From Piezodorus guildinii (taxonomy: Eukaryota; Arthropoda; Insecta; Hemiptera; Pentatomidae), in assembly GCA_023052935.1 (NCBI GenBank), contig CM041297.1, forward strand, positions 3,400,280 through 3,464,279: a DNA stretch of 64,000 nucleotides, given 5' to 3'. The notes beneath the pieces were generated by a model. It saw nothing but the letters and a program-made list of their open reading frames with translations, ran no database searches and was not told where the DNA came from. Position numbers and translations under genes: made by a program. Shown here one piece after another: positions 55,020 to 64,000 of the stretch. The stretch's first letter is position 1. The number at the start of each line of letters is the position of its first letter.

Positions 55020-55255
55020 TCTGGTGTGGGCAACATTTGTCTTTCACTTTCCTCCGTTTGTTCAAATTATTAAGAACTATAAAAAAAAATTAGAGATGAA
55101 AACATGATGATAAAATTACATATAATTTCGAACTGAAACTTAATTAAAGCCCAAATAATTTTACATTGATATTTCGTAAAATCGTTAGAGCCGTTTTTAA
55201 TCGCAATACTCTCCCTCAAAATATATTCCATATTTATGTAAGTGAAATTAAAAAG
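55020..55255 (+). mobile_element. HINE-like copy, strongly deleted
   Basis: The start TCTGGTGTGGGCAACATTTG with 'ctttcactttcctccg' and the end 'atgtaagtgaaattaaaa' are both present, but only about 235 bp lie between them. Confidence 0.7.
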
Positions 55256-55645
55256 TCTAAATTGAAACATTTTGTCTGAGCGTGATTTAATATCGAAAAA
55301 AAAAAATTAATTAATTGAATTCGTGTTCCTAAACATATCGCTTGCTTGATTCGATTTATCTAACGCATCCTGTTAACACGAGAAAATGAGAAAGAAAAAT
55401 TCTGAACAAGTGAATCAGGGTTGTTGTTTCCAGGGGAACAATTTGTTATAGCTAATATTTGATAAATGGATTGTGTTAACCTTTGTAAATCATGTTATCG
55501 GAAATGTAATATGGCGCTTGTAGTATCCAAGCAGTGTTTTACATTCGGTTATTTATATGGGTTTTACTTGAAACAATTCAAATTAATACTAGAAGTTCGA
55601 ATCAGTTTCACTAGTGTTATTTTAAATTAATAAATTCAATTATTA
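55256..55645. other. AT-rich gap
   Basis: Nothing recognised. Confidence 0.4.
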
Positions 55646-55738
55646 GAGCCGCCGTGGTCTAGTGGATAGAGGACTAGACTAACATTTTTAGGTTCGGGGT
55701 TCGATTCCCGGCTGTGGCTGAATAATTATTTTTTTATT

Positions 55739-56386
55739 CAGAAACAGTTCTTTATTGAGTAATATTACAATCACTCCAATTTAGGACATTTTTAATAGTG
55801 ATAAAGTACAACATTCATACGATATATACAAAACAATAAATGTAAACAATAATAATACAATATACACATATACAAAACAAAATCAATAAAAATATTATAC
55901 AAAACAAAATCAATAAAAATATTATACAAAACAAAATCATTAAAAATATTATACAAAACAAAATCAATAAAAATATATACAAAAGTCACTCATACCTATT
56001 ACAATCCTCAAGCATATAGCACGTGAGTGGAGAATCTAGCCAATGCTAGAACTCCAATATACATGTTACAAGAGATCTCGAGGCCACTGCCGTTTCAACC
56101 TTCTAGGGGGGTGGTAAGGATGTGTGGAGCTGGATAAGAATTTAGCTAGGGGATTAGGGTGGATAAGGTTCTGATGAAATTTAGAGAATTTTGATGGTAT
56201 AAGGTCTAAAATAAATGGAATATTTAGGTCGCGGTGTAAGGTAAGGTTGGTGACATAATAAGGAGCATTGACTATGGTTCTGAGGACTTTGGATTGGAAG
56301 GATTGGATGCGTTTGATAGAAAATTTGGCGGTCCCCCACAGTTCAAGTCCGTAGGTCCAGATAGGTTTTAGTACTGTCTTGTATGA
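55739..56386 (-). pseudogene. Jockey-like LINE C-terminus, about 650 bp, inserted in SINE-B
   Basis: The minus strand reads 'WTYGLELWGTAKFSIKRIQS', 'VLRTIVNAPYYVTNLTLHRD', 'HQNLIHPNPLAKFL' and 'RRLKRQWPRDLL': the classic end of Jockey-clade ORF2. The frame is open across this part, so the copy is young. A 3' UTR with a 27-bp tandem repeat follows, ending in a T-rich/A-rich tail at 55739. Confidence 0.85.
55871..55985. repeat. 27-bp tandem repeat, about four units
   Basis: Units 'acaaaacaaaatcaataaaa' plus 'atattat' repeat with period 27 and one or two changes. They lie in the 3' UTR of the LINE at 55739-56386. Confidence 0.9.
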
Positions 56387-56484
56387 ATAATTATCAATTT
56401 GGTTATTTCAGCTGTGGAGCGAACCTGGGGTAGGAAGACTTTGGGGCTCAGCCAGCCTCTATAAATTGTAAATTGGGTACCTAA

Positions 56485-56485
<1 letters not shown>

Positions 56486-56516
<31 letters not shown>

Positions 56517-56606
56517 GTTTACACTATATTTATATAGTTAGTTTTTTTCTATATATATATATATAAGAAAAAAACTACCAGAGGAATGTGATGTCGGCCA
56601 AAAAAT
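56486..56606. repeat. (TA)n with inverted symmetry
   Basis: TA runs at 56488-56512 and 56552-56565 and the words 'agttagtttttttct' and 'agaaaaaaact' form an inverted pair. Confidence 0.7.
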
Positions 56607-57140
56607 TCTCCAGCCAAGAGGTATTTGAAATCCATTTTTCATAGTAAATATACGTTTTAAAATCCCCTTAAGAGTTCAAATGACCAAGTCCAGCAAAGAA
56701 GTCTCTGTGTGCTTCGGCTGAGTCCTGCTCATATACAATAAGTTGTGTAAAACTGATATCTCTAATTTTAGAAGCGTATACGCACGAGATGTTACATCAA
56801 CTTTTTCATCAAAATCGACCTGCCAGAAGAGCCACTTTATACCAGACATCTTGCACTATTACACGATTTTCTGAAACAAAGGCTCTAAAGATTATGATTA
56901 AACGCCCTATATCGATTTAAAATTTAATGGGCTTTAATATCATATAGGTTTCGTTCTGATTGAAATAGTCTGACAGGGCTTAAATGCCGATATTTTAACT
57001 TTTCTGATTAGCATTGCTAAAAAAAACTAAAGGAGATAAAAATATTTTTTTAATGCAATTTTTTGTTTTTGAACATAAGAACAGTAATATACATGAGTAA
57101 TACACCGTTGGAAAGCTAAAGATTTGAGAAAAAAAATTAT
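56607..57140 (-). mobile_element. HINE-like copy, diverged, both ends missing
   Basis: 'aaatgaccaagtccagcaaa', 'acgagatgttac', 'tctgacagggcttaaatgcc' and 'ccgttggaaagctaaagatt' are in family order. Confidence 0.7.
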
Positions 57141-57285
57141 TATATTATTCCGTGCGTCCGCCACTCTATCCAACTTGGCCTACCGGTTCGCCGGGTACTG
57201 TGATGGGGTTTTCCAAAGCTCTTTTTGGCAGTTCTTCCCATTGCATCCTTGCGACATGGCCAGCCCAAATGAGCGCCTTCCCAGT
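57141..57285 (-). pseudogene. Non-LTR retrotransposon C-terminal scrap
   Basis: The minus strand reads 'LIWAGHVARM', 'EELPKRALENPI' and a G-R-P-type basic end: the common end of RTE/CR1-type ORF2 proteins ('W-A-G-H-V-A-R-M'). Different from the RTE family above. Confidence 0.6.
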
Positions 57286-57297
57286 TTTTAAATATTT

Positions 57298-58694
57298 ATA
57301 ATATTTAACAATATGTAGGTTTTATCCTAAATAAAATGGGCTGACATGGCTTAAATTATCTTTCTCTAAAGTACCTTTTATTTTTATTCATTTAGAAGAA
57401 TTACCCGCAGCATCTTATTAGGGTTGATAGAAGGCGGCTTAATATACAACTTAGATAAATTTGATAATCAACTGAAAGAGATAATAGCAAAAGTATTTTT
57501 AATGTAATTTATCGTTTTAAAAAAAATAAGAATCGTAATATAGATGTATGGTATACTGTTGAAAAGCTAAAGATTTTGTAAAAAATATATTTTTATACAC
57601 AAGCTTTTAAAAGTTAATAGAAGAGTGATGACAAGTTTTAGATAACTATATAATAGATTTTTCACTTTCACTTACTATATATAGTAAGGGAAAGTATTGC
57701 GATAGTGAACATTTTCGAATTCCAGTTTTCAATAGAAGTACACGTTTTAGGGCCCCTGAGTCCAAATGATCAAGTCCTGCAAAAAGGTCTGTGTGTGTGT
57801 GTGGGCGGAAACGGTAAGTCCTATGAAACTGAAATTTCATATTTAAGACAACTATACGCCCGAGACGTTACAAAACCTTTTTCATCAAAATGAGCCTACC
57901 AGAAGAGGCACTTAATACCATGCATTTTGCACCTTTTTTCGATTTTATCGAAAACGGTTCCGACGATTTTGATTAAACTCGCTAATCAATGTAAAATGTA
58001 ATGGGCTTTAATATTATGTAGGTTTCATTCTGATTAAAATGGTCTGACAGGGCTTAAATGCCGATATTTTAAATTTTCTTCCCCTAAAGTACCTTTAATT
58101 TTGTAGATTCAATAAAAATAACTAGATTATCTTGTTAACATTGATAAATAACAGCTTAATATGTAAATTGTGCGAATTTGAAAAACAACTAAAGGAGAAA
58201 ACTGAAAAAATATTTGTTTAATGCAATTTTTTGTTTTTTAACATAAGAACAGTAATATACATGTATGATATACCGTTGGAAAGCTAAAGATTTTAGCTTT
58301 AATATAAAAATATCTCGTACACAAGCTTTTAAAATTTAATTGAGAGTGATGAAAAGTGGATATATCTATCCGATTATTTTAGATGATGATATAATAGATT
58401 TTTTAATAAAAAACATGTTTCTATAGAAAATTAATTGAATTAATTCTTTAAAGGTTTCACTAATTTTTATTTCTTACTGTTTTAGAAAATACTTTAATCG
58501 ATTCTAAAAACGGAAGTAAGTGAAAGTCGTGTGTTGCTCGAACCAGAATTTTTAATAAAACAGATGTTTCTATAGAAATTTAATTTAATTAATTATCTAA
58601 AAATTTCACTCATTTTTATCTCTAACTGTATTTGGAAATTCTTTTATGGATTTTAACAACACAGGTAAGTGAAAGTTGTGTGTTGCCCGCACCA
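57298..58694 (-). mobile_element. HINE-like outer copy, interrupted by a second HINE-like copy
   Basis: Family sequence 57298-57660 stops in the T run of 'ataatagattttt'. It resumes at 58551 with 'taataaaacagatgtttc' and ends at a 5' terminus (in reverse, TGTGGTGCGGGCAACACACA) at 58694. The hairpin end is missing. Confidence 0.82.
57663..58548 (-). mobile_element. HINE-like copy, complete, nested in T run
   Basis: CACTTTCACTTACTATATATAG at the left (hairpin CTTACTATATATAGTAAG perfect), GT run at 57790, 5' terminus in reverse (TCTGGTTCGAGCAACACACG) at the right. Confidence 0.88.
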
Positions 58695-59276
58695 CATTTT
58701 TTTCATTTCAGCTAACCATATAACTCTGGGTTATTTAGTAAGTATTTTGCAGAACGACAATCGATAATTTAAAGGTTACATGTTAAAAAAAAAGTAAACC
58801 CAATTAGAAGACATTAGGTAATAATTTAACTGTGACCGGTGTAGCTTTTGTAAACATTTAAATGCACTCATTGAGTTTCTGGACTGTATTGGCTAATGGA
58901 TACTGCCTGTTTAACTCCCCCCTTTCTCTCTACATCCACATTTAGTTATTTATTTAATTTTATTATTGAGGGAGAGAGTGCGCTGTTTGGGAAATGAAAA
59001 GTGGCCCCTGGATACGGGAGGTTAATGGCAATGAAACAGTGATTAGTGAGGCTGTGAAATATTTAGCAAGCAGCCTGCCTCTGCCTCTTATACCATCGTT
59101 GGCAATTATCAGAATCCCAATCAGTTAGTGTTACCCTCAATTTTATTGTACCTAATCTATTATTGAGTTTTTAGCCCGGTTCAAAATTTAGAGGAACGAT
59201 AAATTTATTCTTCAATGTAAAAATAACTAACCTATTTGTATTCGGATCGAACTTTTTTAGTTCCTTTGTACTTTTA
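58695..59276. other. Single-copy stretch with a less AT-rich island (58850-59130)
   Basis: No repeat match and no ORF. Confidence 0.4.
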
Positions 59277-59486
59277 GTAAATTGAAACGTTCTTGGACCC
59301 ATATGCTTAATTATTTTGGTTTATTATTTTCAATAATGAACCTTTTTAATCGACCAACAAACAAAATAGCACCCAAATTTTAGGCAGGTTTTTTTAAATA
59401 TTCATTTTTCGGGTTCTAAGTATCTTGAAACTAATAAATCTGATAAATAAATAAAATTGAAGATAAGAAACAAAAAGCATTTATGT

Positions 59487-59736
59487 TGTGGATGTAATTA
59501 GTTGACCGTTGAGAATTACTGGCAGGAATTAGTTCGGGTGGCGGTCATTAAATGAAACAACTAAATAGTTTCAACTATTTATTGTTTGCCAACGTTTCGA
59601 CCCCCTTTGTTGGTCTTCATCAGAGCGTATGGTGGGAGAATCATTGGGAGAATCATTCTCCCACCATGCGCCCTGATTAGTTGAAACTATTTAGTTTTTT
59701 CATTTAATGACCGCCACCCGGACTAATTCCTTCTAG
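59487..59736. mobile_element. 250-bp PLE-derived, hammerhead-bearing foldback unit with 15-bp target duplication
   Basis: Inserted in R-X between AAAAAGCATTTATGT (59472-59486) and AAAAAGCATTTGTGT (59737-59751). The unit folds back: 'gcggtcattaaatgaaacaa' at 59544 is inverted at 59688-59713, and 'catggtgggagaatcatt' has its inverse at 59659-59676. A hammerhead motif sits in the left arm and is missing from the right arm. No ORF. Confidence 0.72.
59588..59623 (-). ncRNA. Hammerhead ribozyme candidate, near canonical
   Basis: On the minus strand: CTGATGA (canonical), stem II AGACC-aacaaag-GGGTC, GAAAC, then GTT. The only departure is GUU for GUC at the cleavage triplet, which still satisfies the NUH rule. 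Confidence 0.65.
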
Positions 59737-61184
59737 AAAAAGCATTTGTGTGAGACTTCTATTCTTTTTTTTCTAATAAAATTTCCCAGTTTTAGAACAA
59801 TTTTCATTTTTTCTTTATCTTTAAAAACAGGTTATGGTAGACCTAAAAGAGAATAGCATTTCTTTAAGTTGTGACTGGACGATAAAAGATCATTTTTTTC
59901 TTTGTATTCATAGCGGTGTCTTCATCTCGAAAAACTTTTCATTTTTCTCTATGTTCAACAAAATCCGAGTACGCCGTACACCATACAGGGCAAAATCACC
60001 AATTTAAGTGGACAAGTCCAGTCAAAAGTTGGGAATTTTCCAGTGCTTCACCTTTTTATTATTAGTTAGTAAGACCATTAATACTAATATTTCCCGCCGT
60101 ACCATGTTTACAAATACATAGTAAATGAGTGAATCATTCCAGTTCGCACAAGTGCCTAATAACCGGCAGTGGGATTATCTTTATTCGATGATCATTTATT
60201 GTGTTCAAGGTGTATTTAGAGCAAATAAGTTTTGGTTTTATTTAACAATGGACATTGCTGAGCCAGGTAAGACATTATATTTCCAAACTCGTTATTCAAT
60301 ATACATTGCAATCTACCAGTAGAACCTCTGTAAACCCCTAATCAATAACGAAAAACTATATAACCCCCAAGTTAGCCCAAGGATTTGTTTCGTCAATCCT
60401 TATAGTCTTTAAGTATTTCAAAGAAGTTTTGCGTTTTGGGTGATAAATATTTTTTTTCAGACACAGCACTCCGAATCAAAAGTTTCAAAATCTATAATTT
60501 GAAAAGTTCCCTAAATGATATAAAATACTAAATAATCTATTAGCAGGTTTCAGCAACTCCGAGCCAAAATTAGGTTTGTTTTTCCGTATTGTGGGACGTC
60601 AAACATAAAATGTAAGGAAGTTTTAGATTTTAGCAAATAAATTTGTTGTTTGACCACTGTGCGCTCGCCAATCGTGCCAAATAATTTTGGTCATATTTTT
60701 TTCCAAAATCTGGGACCCCAAAAGTTAAATATGGACAAGTATCAGAATTTTGTCCACCTAAATCGGTCATATTTTCCACTGTGCGTGGACCGCGGCATTT
60801 CTCCGAAACAACTGTACCAATTTTATGAAAGTCGCCACAAAAATACTAGTCCATGCAACGATGATTTTAACACCTAGACGTTGATATCAGCTGGTTAGTT
60901 TTAAAATGGTGGCCGATTAAAAGTGATTTATTTCAATAACTCATTTTTGATGATAGAGAAAAAATTTATTATTGTTTTTTATTTTTTTTCGATTAAATAA
61001 AAAACGCGAATAATTATATAAAAGAGAAAAAAGAAAAATTAAAATTTTACATATAAATACGCTCATAACTCAGTTATTTTTGTCGATAGAGAAAAGTATG
61101 TAAATAGTTTTAGAATCAGTAAAGCGAGATAAAAAAAAAAAAAAAATTAATGTAATTAAATTGTATTTTTATATTCCTTGTGTG

Positions 61185-61477
61185 GGATCACTTGTAGCTG
61201 GGTCGCTAGCGTAACATCCTCTCATGCTAAAGGTCATGGGTTCAAACCCGCAGGTGGTCCTAGGATTTTTTAATGGGAGTAAAAAAATCCTCAGTTACGC
61301 CGTCCTTCGGAGGGAACGTTAAAAGGTGGTCCCGAGCCTGTGCGATGCCAGGTACTCGTTAAAGATCCCTATCCTAATAAAACCTGGATAGGCAAAATTT
61401 AGGACTCCCACTGTAGCATCGTCCGATTAGTCATAGTAGCATAAAGTGACGTTCAATAAATAAACAAATAAACAAAC
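61185..61477 (+). mobile_element. SINE-A copy, full length
   Basis: A-box region 'tgggtcgctagcg', B box 'gggttcaaaccc', complete body, tail 'caataaataaacaaataaac'. The closest to the 17153 copy. Confidence 0.9.
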
Positions 61478-61670
61478 TAATTTTTCCAAATTATTGCAAT
61501 TATTTATTCCCATGACTTTTTAAAAATATAACATGGTTATAGCACTTTTTGGAATAAAACGTGGATAGTGTACTTTTTAAAAGGGAAATAGTACTTTTTG
61601 GAAGAATATAACATTTGGTAACAGTCGCCATAACCTTCCTCTTGCAACATTACTGATAACTGTCTACAAG
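61478..61670. repeat. R-Y repeat copy
   Basis: 'tttttccaaattattgcaat', 'atatagtac'-like units and 'tttggtaacagtcgccataa' correspond to 735-905. Confidence 0.65.
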
Positions 61671-61689
61671 ACTGAAAAATTACTTTCCC

Positions 61690-62410
61690 TTAGTTGTGCC
61701 AAGACCAAAACATACCTGGACGACACACCAGACTTGTTATTCCATTGCTACTGTGTACAACAATATTCCTTCAAATTTTCAATTTTCTCACACAAATCCT
61801 CCAAAGTATTCAAATTATTACTACAATGTTAAAATATGGGCGAAATCCCTCAGTGAAGAAAAAATTTCTGAATTATTGAATCCAAATTACTTATCGCTGT
61901 CTGCGTCACTCATTCTGATATTTATCCTGTATACAAGGATATGTATTCTTTAATGCCTTTTGATTATGTCAATTTCTTATTGTGTACTATGCTATGTTTC
62001 TTTATATTGCTTATTATGTAATTCAATATTGTATTTACTTGCCTTAATTTTATATCTTGTATATATGTATATGTATTCCTTACAGCTTTTAAGCTTAGTC
62101 AATTACTGCTTCATACTGTGTACTGTGTTACTGTTTCTTTATAATTGTATTTTTATATTCCTTAAGTATTATATTGTTTTTTTACATTGTAGTGTGTTAC
62201 TGTTTCTTTTAAAAAAAATGTGTTATATTATTCAAGTATGGTATTGTATCTTACTGAGTAGTGTGTTACTGTTTGTTATTGTACTTTTATTGAATAGCCG
62301 CAGGTGAACTCCTTTTCCACACACGGGCTCGCCTTAGTGGGATAGTGACTTCTACTTGCACTGTAATATGTCTGTATTTTGATTAAATAAAGAAGTAAAG
62401 AAGAAAAACT
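61690..62410 (+). mobile_element. Possible LINE 3' end
   Basis: The plus-strand frame 61696-61953 has 'CYSIATVYNNIPSNFQF' and 'YNVKIWAKSLSE', which resembles the Y-N-x-L-P ... F-K-x-x-x-x-W end of CR1-type ORF2. An AT-rich tract follows, and the stretch ends in 'gattaaataaagaagtaaag'. The hydrophobic frame 61960-62307 is AT-rich low complexity, not a membrane protein gene. Confidence 0.3.
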
Positions 62411-63227
62411 AGAGACCGGAATTTCTTGCAGTTAAAAGCCAAAAAACGTGCAGTAAAAATATCGAAATGTGCAAAATAATTTAGTAAAACCCCAAAATAT
62501 AAAATATACAAGTACTGCGTTTAATACACTGTTGTGTGAGTTTTCTTCAGTGTGGTATTTTTTGGCATATTGGAAATTTATCGTTTCCCAACTTAGTATG
62601 CTAAATAAGATTGTGAGTAACCTGATTGTTAGCGGACTAAGGGGGGAATTAGGTGGTAGGGATCGATGCAACGGAAGTAGCGACCATGCCTTGCATTAAC
62701 CATCAGCCAATCCGTGGGCAGATATCCTCCGGAGCAATTGTCCGACCGGAACAATAACCATGAGCCTGCTGGAAGCCATCAATAATCCGGTCGGCGTCAA
62801 ACCTTCCCTGAATACTGCATGTCCCTCACCTCGGGGGACCCCGCCCGCAGATAAACTAGGATCACTGTCAATACAGGCCACCGTAAAGTAGCCTCGTCTC
62901 CTTCAGGAATACAAAGAGGGTCGAGGAGTGGAGGGATTGATGGGGGACGGTTGGGACACTTCATCCCCCGATCTGAGGACGTCCTCCGAGGGTCGTAACT
63001 GGCCGGGTACCGCCCAATCTGGCTCTGATTTGATGGAACGCCTGTAAATAATATTCGAGTCCAGTCTAGCAATAATTTATTGCTAACAAGTTACTTTTAC
63101 GATTTCAGTTCCCTTATATGGTTATAAAATTCTACTCCCTTTATTAGTCTCGGAAGATAATCTTATTTCACGAAGTAATATTATTATCATCATTATTTTC
63201 GTAATAGACTATAAAGGATCAAGTGAA
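62411..63227. other. Single-copy island, least AT-rich part of the window (62640-63060)
   Basis: Mixed to CG-rich words ('cctcggggaccc'-type, 'gaggacgtcctccgagggtc'). No repeat match and no ORF with a known domain on either strand. Candidate host non-coding sequence or part of an untranslated exon. Confidence 0.4.
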
Positions 63228-63235
63228 GCATCTAT

Positions 63236-63908
63236 TAGGGATTGCAATCCGGCGTCATTTTCAATCCGGCTGGATCCGGTCCCAAATTTCATTAATTTCA
63301 CGGACGGGTCCGGATGGCTCGACAAAATCAGTTTGATTTTCACTTTTCGGTCCTAGATGAATTGTTAGTGAGATACAAGCTCATTATTGTAATAATTATG
63401 CTATTCATCAGACAGATTCATCAAAATATGATGGTGTCTACCATAAATATAAGATTTGTTTGTTATTGTTAGCATTCTCAAATAATTTAAAATTATTGTT
63501 ATCACAATTCCCATCTGAGTTAATTACCCAAAGATTATATAAGATTTTATAAAGTAACTTTATAAATTAATTGAGCTATCTGAGAAAGTGAAGTATAGGA
63601 AGAAGTGAGCAGTAACGTAGCTCAGTCTTCCTAGATCTCAATAGATTTGTAAACAGTTTATCATATAATTCAGTACCTTAACCTTGAGTGAGCTAGTCTT
63701 TGGGTGAGCAATTTCTCTAAAAAAAAAGTTATAGTTTTTTTAGAATTTCCTCTACAGCCATGTACCAATTGTAACGCATTTAAAGTACTTTTTTTTAATA
63801 AACTGCACTATTTTTGACCAAAAATTTCTATGATCGGATCCGGTTAATGTATAATGGATGCCGGATCCGCCGGATTACCGGATCCGGTTTTCCGGATTGC
63901 AATCTCTA
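63236..63908. mobile_element. hAT-like non-autonomous element, 673 bp
   Basis: The ends TAGGGATTGCAATCCGG and, inverted, TAGAGATTGCAATCCGG match at 16 of 17 positions. The flanks GCATCTAT (63228-63235) and GCCTCTAT (63909-63916) form an 8-bp target duplication with one mismatch. Both ends carry repeats of the GGATCCGG word inside the termini. 8-bp duplications and such short termini are typical of hAT elements. No transposase ORF. Confidence 0.72.
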
Positions 63909-64000
63909 GCCTCTATGGTTCTTCCTTTGGTTTTCCCACAAGATTTTTTTTCATCTTGCATTTATGTCTTGCATCTGGCTACTTTGTACCAGTACTTTTA
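63909..64000. other. Window end, nothing recognised
   Basis: Apart from the target duplication, no feature is seen. Confidence 0.4.

Larger units (their letters stand above)
55646..56485 (+). mobile_element. SINE-B copy split by a LINE insertion
   Basis: The head 'gccgtggtctagtggataga' and B box 'gggttcgattcccgg' lead to 'tgtggctgaataatta' (55738). The body resumes at 'aatttggttatttcagctgt' (56398). 'tgaataattat' flanks the insertion at 55728-55738 and 56387-56397. Confidence 0.82.
59277..61145 (+). repeat. R-X dispersed repeat, longest copy
   Basis: It contains all R-X blocks in one order: 'cagtattgaaaataat'-type start, 'ttcgggttctaagtatcttg', 'atggtagacctaaaagagaa', short frame 60125-60322 ('MSESFQFAQVPNNRQWDYLY'), 'gtgcgctcgccaatcgtg', 'ccgcggcatttctccgaaac', 'gttgatatcagctgg', 'gttttagaatcagtaaagcg'. 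Split by the 250-bp unit at 59487-59736. No terminal repeats or transposase recognised, so class unknown. Confidence 0.65.

Noticed and set aside
55871..55985. CRISPR-like array
   Set aside because: The units follow each other without spacers and lie in a LINE 3' UTR; this is an ordinary minisatellite in eukaryotic DNA.
61960..62307. Multi-pass membrane protein ORF
   Set aside because: The hydrophobic composition comes from AT-rich low-complexity sequence (repeated 'tgtgttactgtt' words). There is no start context, domain or homology seen.
62797..63072. Minus-strand ORF of 91 codons in the last island
   Set aside because: Composition follows local base content, an overlapping frame is equally open, and no splice or domain signal was seen.

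Overview
The window is AT-rich eukaryotic nuclear DNA, most likely from an arthropod and probably an insect. That guess rests on the mix of repeats: mariner elements with TA target sites, Jockey-like and RTE-like non-LTR retrotransposons, tRNA-derived SINEs, Penelope-like elements and a very abundant Helentron/DINE-like family. There are no bacterial-type genes, operons or CRISPR arrays. Almost everything that can be recognised is transposon-derived and mostly broken. Only one stretch looks like host coding sequence: a 111-bp candidate exon on the minus strand at 7324-7434 with splice sites at both ends. The window may therefore be intronic DNA of a minus-strand gene, but this is inference.

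The dominant repeat (called HINE-like here) has about 25 copies or fragments spread from 1.5 to 58.7 kb. A full copy is about 870-900 bp. It starts TCTGGTGCGGGCAACACACG, carries ACTTTCACTTAC near the start and its reverse complement at the other end, has a palindromic hairpin (CTTACTATATATAGTAAG) at the 3' end and an internal CA/GT microsatellite, and sits in T runs. These are the hallmarks of non-autonomous Helentrons (DINE-1/HINE type). Copies are nested in each other (30.4 kb, 57.7 kb), tandem (50.9-52.7 kb) and hit by later insertions (RTE at 1.9 kb, mariner and SINE at 38.3-39.3 kb, two Jockey layers at 47.5-49.2 kb).

Penelope-like elements (PLEs) are the second theme. The best copy (7521-9935) has reverse transcriptase and GIY-YIG endonuclease separated by one apparent frameshift, is bounded by an inverted repeat of about 50 bp and ends with a hammerhead-ribozyme-like motif. 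Further PLE 3' ends or PLE-derived units lie at 4.5, 7.1, 14.1, 37.6, 42.5, 43.2 and 59.6 kb. Several carry minimal hammerhead motifs (CUGANGA - stem II - GAAACGUC); the cleanest are at 43189-43217, 14131-14163 and 59588-59623.

Other layers are five mariner derivatives (6.0, 16.5, 17.5, 31.3, 38.3 kb), three SINE families (A: ends in TAAATAAATAAACAAA; B: ends not resolved; C: TTC/GAA tail), RTE 3' ends with a TAA tail (five loci), Jockey and other LINE fragments, a 673-bp hAT-like element at 63.2-63.9 kb, and two unclassified dispersed repeats (R-X, R-Y). Between the repeats lie short, less AT-rich stretches that I do not see repeated elsewhere in the window (10.3, 14.5, 18.3, 21.7, 25.5, 32.2, 36.0, 47.2, 50.4, 58.9, 62.6 kb). 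They are probably the original host sequence, non-coding as far as I can see. All repeat boundaries come from comparing copies within this window by eye, so ends are good to a few bases where a target duplication is given and to tens of bases otherwise.
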